Source: Brachypterus glaber (lineage: Eukaryota; Arthropoda; Insecta; Coleoptera; Kateretidae). Taken from it: DNA of 64,000 nt. The stretch lies in assembly GCA_958510825.1 (NCBI GenBank), contig OY294049.1, forward strand, positions 4,030,001 through 4,094,000, read 5' to 3'. Shown here piece after piece: positions 11,106 through 20,756 of this stretch. The notes under the pieces were generated by a model, which was given only the letters and a program-made list of their open reading frames with translations, was not told the DNA's origin and did no database searches. Position numbers and translations under genes: made by a program. Position 1 is the stretch's first letter; every line of letters starts with the position of its first letter.

Positions 11106-11300
11106 CTGTATATGTTTCTTGTTGTTCTATTCTATTACATAAACAAAATTCAAACAGTTTCCTATTGCTTTTCGTCAATAAAATATCTTTCAAAATTAAA
11201 AAAATATATACTTTTGACTTGGTAAAATTGACTTATTAAATTTGTAAAACCCAGCCGCCTAAACTTTAATATTTTTTTATTATTTTTTTTACTGCACATC

Positions 11301-11515
11301 TATAGTCTGTTTTTTCAAGCAAGATAGTAAATTAAAAATCGCACAGTAAATATTTTTACAACAGGATTGAACAGTATATGTTTGTGTTTAGAATATAGTT
11401 GCGTTTTATAAAATAAACTACACAGTATATTCGCACATCCATTATTCGAATCTGTTTTAAAAATATTCACTGTTAGATTTTTAATTTAATATCTTGCTTG
11501 AAGAAACAGACCATA
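11301..11515. mobile_element. 215-bp TIR element
   Basis: Arms of about 58 bp at 11,301-11,358 and 11,458-11,515 are inverted with roughly 86 percent identity. They start TAT(A/G)GTCTGTTT and include TCAAGCAAGATA. The spacer of about 100 bp is AT-rich. Non-autonomous element. Confidence 0.75.
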
Positions 11516-11604
11516 GGGCGATTAAAGCATGGTGTCAAAAAAAAATTTTTACTAAGCATAGCTCAGAAACAAGGGCTGTCACATTCAATAATATGTCCCA
11601 CTCA

Positions 11605-12033
11605 TACACGGAAAAAAAAAATTATAGCTAGGAGAGCTATAACACACATACCAAGCAAATTATAATCGCTTATTATATAAATACAAGGCTTTCTCTTACA
11701 ATTATGGCAGTCAGTGTAAAAATTTATATGAAATACTTTAATTGTTTAGTGAATAATAAAATATAACAAAAAGTATGGCATTTATAGCTTAAATAGATTT
11801 AATTATTGTCCGTGCTAATAATTTTTATAATATAATAAAATTTCTGTAAATTTATAATAGTGCCTGTAATAAATATAATCGTGTCTGTAATATATATAAT
11901 CGTTTCCAATTTATTTTTAACATTATTAGTTATTGTGTCCCTTATAATCTATAGCTTAAATCACTATAATTTGCCACTGTTACCAAATATCTTATAATGT
12001 ATAGCGCAGAGCCCACTAATTTCTTTCCGTGTA
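11605..12033. mobile_element. Possible 429-bp TIR element
   Basis: TACACGGAAA at the left faces TTTCCGTGTA at the right, with A-rich extensions and repeated TATAGC/GCTATA motifs inside. The terminal repeat is only about 10-17 bp, so this call is weaker than its neighbours. Confidence 0.45.
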
Positions 12034-12629
12034 GTGATCTCCCCCTACCTACTTGTTTTTAGTAATAATTTCTCTGTAGGCGTAATCATTATTAATTTTT
12101 ACGGAAAATTAAAATATAATGATAAATTATTAAAAGTTAATATATGATAAAATATAGGTACTTAATTCAATTGCTTAGCTTTCCTTCAGGAAAAAAGTTT
12201 ATACAAATTAATTTACTAATAATTACCTATTTATTAGATAATAATATTAATTAATAATATTAATAAATGGGTAATTATTATAATAACAATTAATTAATTA
12301 AGAAAGATCTAAGATGGTAATCGTTTTTATATTAGTTGGATTTCCATATAAGGAAGCAAAACATTATAATAATTTCAAAAATATTTTTACTCATATATTA
12401 CGTAAATTTTAATTGTCAGAAAAGTGTAAGACTAACAACCAAGGGGCACCAGACAAATAAAAAAAAGCTCTACTTTGACTTTTTTCCTATTTTGATGCAA
12501 TTCAATAGAACTCTGAGAATATGTATTAAATACAGAATAGTTTTATACATGCGCAGATTTATTAAGTATTTTTTGTTTTGAAAAACAAAAAATTAAAAAA
12601 CTATAGATAGTTTTTTTATTTTTTTTTTA
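12034..12629. other. AT-rich, no gene recognised
   Basis: An AT palindrome centred near 12,255 (AATATTAATTAATAATATT) is visible. An 81-codon frame at 12,336-12,581 is low-complexity and not supported. Confidence 0.4.
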
Positions 12630-12890
12630 AGTTTAACCCCCAATAAGTTTGGACTTTTTGGGGGAATTATTTTTAAAAACAATAGGGATTTTTCTCTCGT
12701 AAAACTTTTTCTTGAAAATTTCAAGTCGATCGAATAATTCGTTCTTAAGTCATCGTGCCTCCGAAAGTTTTGACATCATATTGACGAACATTTTTAAAGT
12801 TAAAAATTTCTTCAAGAATCACACTTTTATTCAAGAATTTTTTGACAAGGACGTTTTTTAAAGATTTTGGAAAAAAAACAGGAACTATAG
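12630..12890 (+). repeat. Dispersed repeat family Y, copy 1
   Basis: Shares the order of motifs AAGTCGATCGAATAATTCGT, a C/GTGCC or TGTCC block, GACATC and GGACGTTTTTT with 34,430-34,620 and, inverted, with 60,120-60,500. Identity is moderate. The family has no visible coding content and its class is unknown. Confidence 0.55.
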
Positions 12891-13314
12891 GAATATAATA
12901 AAACGGTAATGCATGTTGGTCGGTCTATGAGCATTAGGCCTTCTCGAGTAACCAGCTGTTTAGTTAGATAAGCAAAACTAGCTGTATTTTGATAAATAAG
13001 TCTAAAAGACCACCATTATATATGAACACCGGTTTTCTATCATACGTTTATTGTAAGTTTATATTGTTTTATAATGAGATATAAAAAAGGTACTTGACTT
13101 GGTTTCCTACCATATATTCTATACAATGTTATACAAAAACTTTAATTTAACAACAAAAATTCTATTGAGTTAATTCAAAAATTGTAACAGAAGGTTTTTG
13201 CTACTGGAATTTGTTTATGAAGTAAATGTCTAGCTAGCAGTTACTTTGCGTTATAACGTTAAAATACACTGCCCAGTAAAAGAGCTTTCCTATTTTTCAC
13301 GTCCGCGCGTAAAA
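12891..13314. other. AT-rich, nothing recognised
   Basis: No open frames or repeat ends stand out. Confidence 0.4.
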
Positions 13315-13819
13315 TGGATTTTTTATTATTAGATTCACTTTTAGCAACCTTTAAAATATTGGGTACCAATTTTTGACGAAAACTACCCCCCGCCTCTTAG
13401 GGGCTGGAGTTATTTTTTTTATTATCAGATTCTCTTTCAGCAACCTTAAAGACCCCAATATAACAAATTTCACAAAAACTTCCCCGACCCCTCAGGGGGT
13501 GAAATTAGAAAAATGGTAATGGTAAGATTCTGTATTAGCGACCTCAAAAACCCCGATATATAAATTTTTAAAGAAATCTACCCCCTGCCCCTCAGGGGGT
13601 GGAGTAAGATTTTTTCACTTTCAGCAACCTGAAAAAGTCCAATATAGCAATTTTCAGGAAAACTACTACCCGCCCCTTTGGGAGCGTTCAAGTATTAAGT
13701 AACGCAAAATTTGGTCATATTAAAAATATTTAAAAATATTTATCCCCTCACCCCCTCGGGGGTGTAGTTAGAAAACCTAATTATCAAATTCAATTTTAGC
13801 AACCTCAAAAACCCCGATA
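13315..13819. repeat. Minisatellite, about five units of 90-100 bp
   Basis: Each unit carries TTTCAGCAACCT..AAA, a CCCCGATATA-like block, AAAACTACCCCC and a small hairpin of the form CCCCTCAGGGGG ending in GGAGT. Units start near 13,318, 13,412, 13,512, 13,606 and 13,780. The fourth is interrupted near 13,681 by an inverted copy of the GCGTTACGTAATACTT repeat end. GC content is clearly above the surroundings because of the C/G hairpins. Confidence 0.75.
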
Positions 13820-14044
13820 CAGGGTGTTTACTAAGTACGGTACGTAACTTCATTGTAATTCTTTACCCAAAAATAAAAAAAAGTTCCTATAAACTTAAGT
13901 CCTAAAACTACTCGTAAGGCAGCTACGCCCCTTTAAAAGGGGTTCCAAAAATTTGATTTTTATTTAATAACTCAGGAACCCTTTGTGTTATAGAAGCGTG
14001 GTATTGCATGTGATCTATCTTTATTTTAACCAAGAACGTCCGAA
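13820..14044. mobile_element. Mariner-like element, 5' end only
   Basis: Begins TACAGGGTG directly after the minisatellite and shares interior blocks (AAAAAAAGTTCCTATAAA, CCCTTTAAAA, AATAACTC.GG.ACCCTT) with 22,699-23,170. The opposite end is missing; a LINE fragment begins where it stops. Confidence 0.5.
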
Positions 14045-15190
14045 ATGGGGAGGCCTCATCACTTTTTTGCCCCAAACTTTTTTCTGAGACTCCAGTATGA
14101 CTCAGTGGTCTGGTGGCCTAGTGTTAGGAAAACCGCAATTTCTCAGAACCTGGGAAAAATCCAAAGACTAGCTTGTCTTGGAATCACCGGAGTAATAAGA
14201 ACAACACCCCAAGCTGCTCTAGAGATCCTACTGGGACTGCCGTCACTCTCCATCTGGATCCAGAAGGAGGCAATGGCTGGCTTTCTCAGACTTAGGGACA
14301 CTGGTAGTTGAATGGGCGGGATGGCGAACTACGGTCACGGCAAAATCACTGATATTTCCTAAAGGGACATCCCAATTGGTAGTATCAGAGTGATTGAGGC
14401 AGAGGACCGATTAAAGTTCGATAGAAGTTTCTCTCTCAGGATTCTGTCAAAGGAGGAATGGGAAAAGAAAGAAATACAATTTAAGCCAAATGCTTTGGTG
14501 TGCTATACAGACGGCTCGCGTATGGAAGGCATCCAAAGCTCTGGGCAGGATTCTTCGTGGAGGACCTGGACTTGAAAAAGAGTTTTCTACTTGGCTGCTT
14601 TTCCACTGTCTTCCAAGCTGAGGTCTATGCCATACAGGAAGCGGCAAATTGCAGGGAAATAAGGCAGCACCGGGGGCACGATATATACATCTGCTTGGAC
14701 AGTCAAGCCGCTCTAAAGGCATTGTGCAATCTCAGCACTAGGTCACTCCTAGTCAGGGAGTGTGCAGAAGCATTGAAAGAGTTAGCAAGGACTGAAAAAG
14801 TTCAACTGGTATGGGTACCGGGTCATAGTGGAATTCCCGAGAAGACAGATAAACTTGTAGTGGGCTTATACCAAGCTGAAGGAGCAATGGAGGGCCGTCA
14901 ACGGTTGCCGGCAAGAACTGCCCTCAGACAACTTATAGGGGTCTTCACGGGCGACTGAAAGCTAAGGAAACACCTAGCAACAATGCGGATTCTAGAGAGT
15001 CCGCTATGCCCAGAGAGTCGAGAGGATGAAACATCCTCTCTTTACTTAGCCGAGTGTGTCAGATACGACAGGATCAGGTTTCAAGTCTTTGAAACTCAAA
15101 GACTCAACTAAGAGGAACTAAGAGATCTCCCCTGGGCCAATATCCTGACCTTTATTGAAAGGACGGGCAGGTTCAAGGAAGACTCAAATT
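14045..15190 (+). pseudogene. LINE 3' half: RT C-terminus plus RNase H, broken
   Basis: Three frames must be combined. 14,045-14,311 gives YDSVVWWPSVRK and IQRLACLGITGV, matching the region after the RT domain in RNase H-bearing LINEs (I/LOA type). 14,390-14,575 gives CYTDGSRMEG, the first RNase H aspartate. 14,500-14,958 gives FQAEVYAI, CLDSQAAL and VWVPGHSGIPEKTD, the remaining glutamate, aspartate and histidine/aspartate positions. A CxxC-type tail (LAECVRYDR) can be followed to about 15,120 in further frames. A stop after DTGS and at least two frameshifts make it inactive. The endonuclease and RT catalytic core are absent. Confidence 0.8.
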
Positions 15191-15344
15191 AGTAAATGGC
15201 TGGGATTGCCTGGGGTGGCAAAAAGGGGCCAGAAATGGCCTAGTTGTCTGGCTTTGGCCAACCCAAAAAATTTACGTTATTAAATATGGTTATGTCTGTT
15301 ATATGATCTTTTAATAACTAATCTTTTCTTACACGCAGGGTATG
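15191..15344 (+). other. Probable 3' UTR of the RNase H LINE
   Basis: GC-balanced sequence (GGGATTGCCTGGGGTGGC, TTTGGCCAACCC) continues from the pseudogene before AT-rich DNA resumes. The exact 3' end is not determined. Confidence 0.4.
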
Positions 15345-15370
15345 TTTTTTTTTTTTTTTTTTTTTTTTTT
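15345..15370 (-). repeat. Poly(T) run of 26
   Basis: An uninterrupted T run. A poly(A) tail of a retroposed sequence on the minus strand, extending rightward from 15,371, would look like this. It does not fit as the tail of the plus-strand LINE to its left. Confidence 0.5.
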
Positions 15371-15830
15371 GAATTTGGAATTTTATATTTTTAGATATAT
15401 TAGTTATTATTACTTTCCCCAAGGAAAGTCTTGTGTAAGTAAAGCAGTATTTTTTGATGACATCAGTTCATAAAGCTGTGAACTTGACTGTATCATTTTC
15501 TGAGTGTACCTATCTAATTGTCATACTGATAATAATGATAATTTTCTTATCGGAACTTAAAACTTTTAAGTTAAAAATTACCCGTATACTTAAGTACATT
15601 ACTGACAGCAATTGACGATAGTTGCGGTAGGACAATTTTGATAAAAAAAAAACAAAGTAACTGTACTGATTATACGAATTTTAAAATTGACACAATATAT
15701 ACAATAAGAGTGAGTGACAGTGAAGAGGTCAGACGTCGCCCAGCAGATTTCCATTGAGTAAGATTATTTTGGTATATAATTATTCTAACTAACATATGCT
15801 CACTTGTAAGCTTGCTTGCTAAGTGTTGCA
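15371..15830. other. AT-rich, no gene recognised
   Basis: If the T run is a retroposition tail, this would be the body of a minus-strand retroposed sequence, but no reading frame supports that. The boundary with the Jockey element to the right is uncertain. Confidence 0.3.
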
Positions 15831-16022
15831 GCCCTTTTCACACTGTGGACTTAAGCCAATTCCCACGAACCGCTGAGGCTGGCGGTTTGGTGTGTTAAAG
15901 GTTCCCTGAGACCCCAACCACTAACAATTAGTGCTTAACACTACCCCCCCCCCCCGCCCGGGGCCACCCAGGCCCCCGAGAACACTACTTCTATTTTTTC
16001 CCTTCGAAATTCAAAAACCACT

Positions 16023-17489
16023 ATGGCTGAAAATATCGACGCCACCATGGCAAACTTCCCGAACCAACAAATGTCAGACTATTTCCAAGATCAAATCAAG
16101 GCCCAGACAGAGCACTATAAAATCCAGGCTGAATCACATAAAAATCAGCTCGTATTCCTTCAGACACAACTAGCCACCGCAAACGAGACCATCAATGGAC
16201 TCCGCGAGGAAATTTCCCGCCTCTCCTCTCAAATAGGGACACTCTTATCCCAAAAAACCCAAACTCCCACCCAAGAGCTCTCCGATGCCCCCGATCATTT
16301 CGAAACGGACATGTCCGTAGTAGAGACTGATTCGGACTCAGTCCGGTCCCCCCTTGCCTCCCCGCGCAAGCGCTTAAACCGGCGCAGAAGGAAACACAAA
16401 TTAAATTCAGACCTAGAAGAAAAACCCGCAAAGACCCAAAAAACCCCCGGCAAAGCGACTGCCTCCGAAGAAGTCGCTAACCCCTCCGGCTCAGGGCCCC
16501 AACCCCCCGTTACGGCCCCTGTAAACCCAAAAACCCAAGCTACTGGCCCAGGAACCCCCCCCGACCAGGAAGCCCACAAAACCCCCAAAATCCCCCCCAT
16601 CATCATTCGAGCCCCTGAAAAATGGCTAGCCTTGTCCCGCCACTTCAACTCCCAAAAAGTAAACATCCTCCACGCGAAAAATACCTCCGAAGGAGTGCAA
16701 ATTCGCACCCAGACCAGTGACGACTTCCGCAAAGTCACTAGGCACTTAGACACCGAAAAAATTCCCTATCATAGTTTTACCCTCCCGGAGGACAAGGCAA
16801 TCCACGCCGTAATCCGGGGAATCCCCACCCAGATAGACGTCGCAGACGTCCAAGCCGCTCTTATCGAGCGTGGCTACCTCCCCACGTCAGTCGCGAGAAT
16901 GACGCGCACTAAAGACAAGACCCCCATGCCCCTGATCCTAGTCATCCTCCCCAAGGTGACAGGACAACAGCACCCCATATTTAAAGAGACTAGGCTTCTA
17001 CACCTAGTCATAAAGGTCGAAAGCCAGACCTATAAACCCAAATTCAGGCAATGTCACAAATGCCAACTCTTCGGCCACTCCCAGGCCAATTGCAACGCCC
17101 CGGCCAAATGCGTAAAATGCGCACAAGACCACCACACAACAAAGTGTGAAAAACCCCGTCACACGGACGCAAAATGCGCCAACTGCCTGGGCCCCCACAC
17201 GGCAAACTATCATAAATGCCCCAAACACCCATCAAACATCGCTCCAACCCGTACAAGGGTCATACCCCCAACCCAAAAATTCACCCCGGGCATCTCCTAC
17301 GCCCAAAAGGCAACCAACGCCGCCACCCCACAACAACCCAAGGCGGCCCCAGGTCCCAGTGCAAATCCCCCCAATATTTTTGATCAATCCCAAATTTCAA
17401 AAATCCACACCTTCATGCAAGAATTCGCCAGCTTCATGCAGGCTTTTGGCTCCCTTCAATTACCCAATCTAGGCCCCCAAAATGTCTAG
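16023..17489 (+). CDS. Jockey-type LINE ORF1 protein (zinc-knuckle, gag-like)
   Basis: A 488-residue nucleic-acid-binding protein that in this family packages the element RNA. Residues about 25-70 (IKAQTEHYKIQAESHKNQLV onward) look like a coiled coil, followed by a proline-, lysine- and arginine-rich linker to about 190. Residues about 255-340 match the domain usually found before the knuckles (IHAVIRGIPTQIDVADVQAA). Three knuckles follow from residue 344: CHKCQLFGHSQANC, CVKCAQDHHTTKC and CANCLGPHTANYHKC, which are the three spacings typical of Jockey ORF1. The start at 16,023 is the first ATG after the leader. The frame has no interruption. The stop TAG overlaps the ORF2 start in ATGTCTAG, suggesting that ORF2 is translated by reinitiation after ORF1 termination. 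Codon use is strongly biased to C/A, unlike the surrounding DNA. Confidence 0.92.
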   Translation: MAENIDATMANFPNQQMSDYFQDQIKAQTEHYKIQAESHKNQLVFLQTQLATANETINGLREEISRLSSQIGTLLSQKTQTPTQELSDAPDHFETDMSVVETDSDSVRSPLASPRKRLNRRRRKHKLNSDLEEKPAKTQKTPGKATASEEVANPSGSGPQPPVTAPVNPKTQATGPGTPPDQEAHKTPKIPPIIIRAPEKWLALSRHFNSQKVNILHAKNTSEGVQIRTQTSDDFRKVTRHLDTEKIPYHSFTLPEDKAIHAVIRGIPTQIDVADVQAALIERGYLPTSVARMTRTKDKTPMPLILVILPKVTGQQHPIFKETRLLHLVIKVESQTYKPKFRQCHKCQLFGHSQANCNAPAKCVKCAQDHHTTKCEKPRHTDAKCANCLGPHTANYHKCPKHPSNIAPTRTRVIPPTQKFTPGISYAQKATNAATPQQPKAAPGPSANPPNIFDQSQISKIHTFMQEFASFMQAFGSLQLPNLGPQNV

Positions 17490-20229
17490 ACAAACAAAAC
17501 CCAGAGCCCTTAAAATAGTCACCTGGAACGCTGATAGCCTCAATTCAAAAAAACCGGAACTCATAGAATTTCTACACGAAAATCAAATAGATATAGCCCT
17601 CATCCAAGAGACTGGTCTTAAACCACATCATAGGGGTACCATACCCAACTATTCCTGCTACCGTAACGATAGACTCCAGGACCGCAAAGGAGGCACAGCA
17701 ATCTATATCAAAAAACACATATCTCACGATCTTCTTCATGCGCCCCCCACACAAAGCGATCAAGTCGAAACTACCTCCATATTCGTCAACATGCACGACA
17801 ATTCCAAATTCAGGATCGTGTCCCTCTACAAACCCCCAAATAAGGAGGTCAGACCCGCCGACTTCGAAGGCTACTTTAACGACAATCATCCAACAATCCT
17901 AGCCGGAGACTTGAATTGCAAACACGCCCTTTGGCACTCTAGAACAACTACGGCCAACGGCCGTAGGCTTTACGAAATATTACAACGTAACCATATAATG
18001 GTTACCGCACCCGATTCCCCAACCCACTATGGCCACGGCCTTCCTGATATCCTTGACATCGTTTTGTATAAAAACACGACACTAAACATTAACATCGAAC
18101 TAAGACACGAACTAAGCTCCGACCACCTTCCAATCATTATCACGGCAGGAGGCATACCAACCGCAAATCACACCAAAAAAACCGTTTACAACTTCTCCTA
18201 TATATCCGAACTCCTAGAAAGCAACACCAAAATCAATTCAATAAATTCCGTCCAAGAACTAGATATTGCAGTAACCACCCTCACCAATACCATAAAATCC
18301 GCAATGGACAGCGCCAAATTAATCAAAAAAGTAGATATCCAAAACCCACAGGACCTTCCCCGAGATCTCAAAGACTTAATCAGAGAGAAAAACCGACTTC
18401 TTCGTCGTGCACGCACCCTCCAAGACCCCCATATTAAACGCGAAGCAAACAGACTTACCCAGGAAGTCAAAGACCGACTAAACGTACTAGCAAATTCCCG
18501 CTGGGAGGGAAAAATAAAGTCACTCAACCCCCAGGATAGATCACTTTGGAGAATGGCCAAAACCCTATCCCTCGACCACCAACGAGGCATGCCCCCAATT
18601 CACGGCGAAAGAGGAGTCGTCTACTCCACCCCCGAAAAAGCCGAAGCATTTGCTGACGCAATGCGGAAACAATTTCAACCAAACCCTCCAATCCCCCCCG
18701 ACTCCGACTCCGAATCAGAGACCGACTCCGAGCCCGACTCGGACGACGAGAACTACGAGCAACTCATGCATGAAAGAGACATAAACCACATCTATAATAG
18801 AGTCACTAACCAAGTCGAAAACGACATTATCACCCCCACATCCCCCGAGGAAATCAAACGCATCATCAAAAATCTCCCAAAAAGGAAAGCCCCCGGTCCC
18901 GACCAAATACCGAATAAAATTCTTAAAATACTCCCCCGGAAAACCATTATGGAAATCGTTAACATTGTTAACGCAATGCTCAGACTGCGCCACTTTCCAA
19001 AGCCCTGGAAAAACGCAGACGTAATAGTTATCAAAAAACCCGGACAAAATCCAACTTTTGCTGAAAGCTACCGCCCCATAAGCCTCCTTTCCTCCCTAGG
19101 CAAAATAGCCGAGAAAGTCATACTAACCAGACTTCAAACTCTAGTTGAAGAACTAAATCTCCTTCCAAATGAGCAATTCGGCTTCCGAAGCAGACACTCC
19201 ACAGTCCACCAGGTAGCTCGCCTGGTAGACTCTGTAACGGACGGACTAAATAGGCGCGAAGCCGCGGGACTGATCCTCCTGGACATCGCAAAAGCCTTCG
19301 ATAAGGTTTGGCACAAAGGTCTTGTAGCCAAACTCCACTTTCTCGGCCTCCCCCCAGGCATCACCAAACTCATAGCCTCCTTCCTCAAAGGCAGAGATTT
19401 TCAGATAAAAATAGGCGACTGTAAGTCCAACACCCGCCGCATCAGAGCTGGCGTGCCACAAGGTTCCCCACTATCCCCCCTTCTGTACAACCTCTTTACG
19501 GCAGATATTCCAAAAACACAGGGCACTGAACTAGCCCTGTTCGCCGATGACACCGGCATCCTAGCAAAAGCCAGAAACCCCCAGCGCATCCATATCGCCC
19601 TCCAGCGCCAAATGGATGCCCTAATCAAATGGTTCTCCAAATGGAAAATCAAAGTAAACGCCAATAAAACCAAAGGCATCCTAATCTCTAGGATTAGAAG
19701 AGGCCCACCCCAACCCATTCAGATAAATGGCCACCCCATTAACTGGGAAAACCATGCCAAATACCTCGGCATTACAATCTCCAAAAACTTGACGTGGGAT
19801 CAGCACGTCAAAAACACCCTCCAAATAGCAAATTGCCGCCTCTCCAAACTCTATCCCTTAATAGGCAGAAAGAGTCCCCTATCCATTAAAAACAAACTTC
19901 TTCTCTACAACCAAACCCTAAAGCCGGTACTTCTTTACGGAGCCCCAGCCTGGAATAAAATCACCCTTAACAAAACGCTCTCAGCAAAACTTCAGGCCTT
20001 CCAAAACAAGGCACTCAGAATATGCCTCGATGCCCCCTGGTTCATGAGGAACAACCAAATACACAGAGATCTCGAAATGCCCCTCCTAAAAACGGAAATC
20101 ATCCGCTACAGCACGTCTTTTATACAAGACAATTTAGATCACCCAAACCCCCTCATTTCAAACTTTCTAGATTACGATCATGAAATACACAACACTCACA
20201 AAAAGATCAAGAACGTCCTCAACCAGTAA
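17482..20229 (+). CDS. Jockey-type LINE ORF2: AP endonuclease and reverse transcriptase
   Basis: A 915-residue protein for target-primed reverse transcription. The N-terminal endonuclease (residues about 10-220) keeps its catalytic pattern: N16 in TWNADS, E43 in IQET, D143 and N145 in AGDLNCKH, and D214-H215 in SSDHLPI. The reverse transcriptase (about 470-730) shows KAPGPDQIPNKIL, SYRPISLLSSLGK, NEQFGFRSRHST, the first catalytic aspartate in LDIAKAFDKVW (D601), GVPQGSPLSPLLYN and the FADD box at 687-690. An acidic serine/aspartate stretch (SDSESETDSEPDSDDE) lies between the two domains. No RNase H domain follows, as usual for Jockey. The ATG at 17,482 overlaps the ORF1 stop by 8 nt. No frameshift or internal stop was seen, and all key residues are present, so the protein could be active. 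Confidence 0.93.
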   Translation: MSRQTKPRALKIVTWNADSLNSKKPELIEFLHENQIDIALIQETGLKPHHRGTIPNYSCYRNDRLQDRKGGTAIYIKKHISHDLLHAPPTQSDQVETTSIFVNMHDNSKFRIVSLYKPPNKEVRPADFEGYFNDNHPTILAGDLNCKHALWHSRTTTANGRRLYEILQRNHIMVTAPDSPTHYGHGLPDILDIVLYKNTTLNINIELRHELSSDHLPIIITAGGIPTANHTKKTVYNFSYISELLESNTKINSINSVQELDIAVTTLTNTIKSAMDSAKLIKKVDIQNPQDLPRDLKDLIREKNRLLRRARTLQDPHIKREANRLTQEVKDRLNVLANSRWEGKIKSLNPQDRSLWRMAKTLSLDHQRGMPPIHGERGVVYSTPEKAEAFADAMRKQFQPNPPIPPDSDSESETDSEPDSDDENYEQLMHERDINHIYNRVTNQVENDIITPTSPEEIKRIIKNLPKRKAPGPDQIPNKILKILPRKTIMEIVNIVNAMLRLRHFPKPWKNADVIVIKKPGQNPTFAESYRPISLLSSLGKIAEKVILTRLQTLVEELNLLPNEQFGFRSRHSTVHQVARLVDSVTDGLNRREAAGLILLDIAKAFDKVWHKGLVAKLHFLGLPPGITKLIASFLKGRDFQIKIGDCKSNTRRIRAGVPQGSPLSPLLYNLFTADIPKTQGTELALFADDTGILAKARNPQRIHIALQRQMDALIKWFSKWKIKVNANKTKGILISRIRRGPPQPIQINGHPINWENHAKYLGITISKNLTWDQHVKNTLQIANCRLSKLYPLIGRKSPLSIKNKLLLYNQTLKPVLLYGAPAWNKITLNKTLSAKLQAFQNKALRICLDAPWFMRNNQIHRDLEMPLLKTEIIRYSTSFIQDNLDHPNPLISNFLDYDHEIHNTHKKIKNVLNQ

Positions 20230-20480
20230 TGGTACCCACTAACTCAGGACAGATGCATTCCCAGCATCAGTGAGATAGTCTCACTCCTCCCGCACATCCC
20301 TCCTCTCCCTATCACATCCCTCCCCATCCCCCTCCCACCCACTCCACAGCGCCAAATTATGACAGATGCAACTCGCATCAGTGAGCAGAGACTCACTCCC
20401 CCCAAATTATGACAGATGCAACTCGCATCAGTGAGCATAGACTCACTGCCCCAACTTTCAATTCAGATTAAATATTTTTT
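20230..20480 (+). promoter_or_regulatory. Jockey 3' UTR with three double-hairpin repeats
   Basis: Three copies of a module of two hairpins: GATGC-loop-GCATC directly followed by GTGAG-loop-CTCAC. Positions are 20,252-20,284, 20,365-20,396 and 20,415-20,446. Copies 2 and 3 are near-identical and 50 bp apart. Copy 1 keeps both stems but has different loops (ATTCCCA against AACTC; ATAGT against CAGAGA). LINE 3' UTR hairpins are known binding sites for the element's own RT in some families; that role here is inference. Confidence 0.7.
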
Positions 20481-20617
20481 TAGATAAATGAGCCATAGGC
20501 TGCGCCTGTCTCTTAAAGACCCAAACAAACTATTGATGATGACGAATTTTAAAAATGAATACTTATCGACTGCTCCCTACAAACTCGAAATTTCATTTAG
20601 CCACTTTGCGTTTAAAG
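20481..20617. other. Flank of the Jockey element, nothing recognised
   Basis: Short AT-rich stretch between the LINE and the next inverted-repeat element. Confidence 0.4.
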
Positions 20618-20756
20618 GGAACGTAATACGTAACGCTCCTAGGGGGGAGGGTGGGAGTCACTTTGGAGTGTTACGCCGATATGAATGGTATAGGAAAACC
20701 TAGCGTTACAGGGGGGGTCCAATATGATCAAAACTTGCGTTACGTAATACTTCAAC
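20618..20756. mobile_element. Short TIR element, GCGTTACGTAATACTT family
   Basis: Starts GGGAACGTAATACGTAACGC and ends GCGTTACGTAATACTTCAAC followed by GTTCCC, so its termini are inverted. The interior has G/C-rich runs (CTAGGGGGGAGGGTGGGAG, then ACTCCAA-type block) that recur at 42,870-42,905. Confidence 0.65.

Larger units (their letters stand above)
15831..20480 (+). mobile_element. Full-length or nearly full-length Jockey-type LINE
   Basis: The block stands out by base composition: C-rich on the plus strand, while both flanks are AT-rich. It contains a C-rich 5' leader with a run of 12 C at 15,944-15,955, an intact ORF1, an intact ORF2 overlapping by 8 nt, and a 3' UTR with repeated hairpins, ending in AT-rich sequence near 20,480. 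Family members use an internal promoter in the leader; I could not identify its motifs with confidence. Neither end is fixed by a target duplication, so 15,831 and 20,480 are estimates. Both reading frames being open suggests recent insertion. Confidence 0.85.

Noticed and set aside
10952..11239. Overlapping 95- and 83-codon frames
   Set aside because: They run out of a 203-bp TIR element into AT-rich DNA and become hydrophobic or lysine-rich low-complexity translations.
16192..19718. Many minus-strand and alternative-frame open frames of 70-150 codons within the Jockey element
   Set aside because: They overlap ORF1 and ORF2, show no motifs and result from the biased C-rich composition of the true frames.
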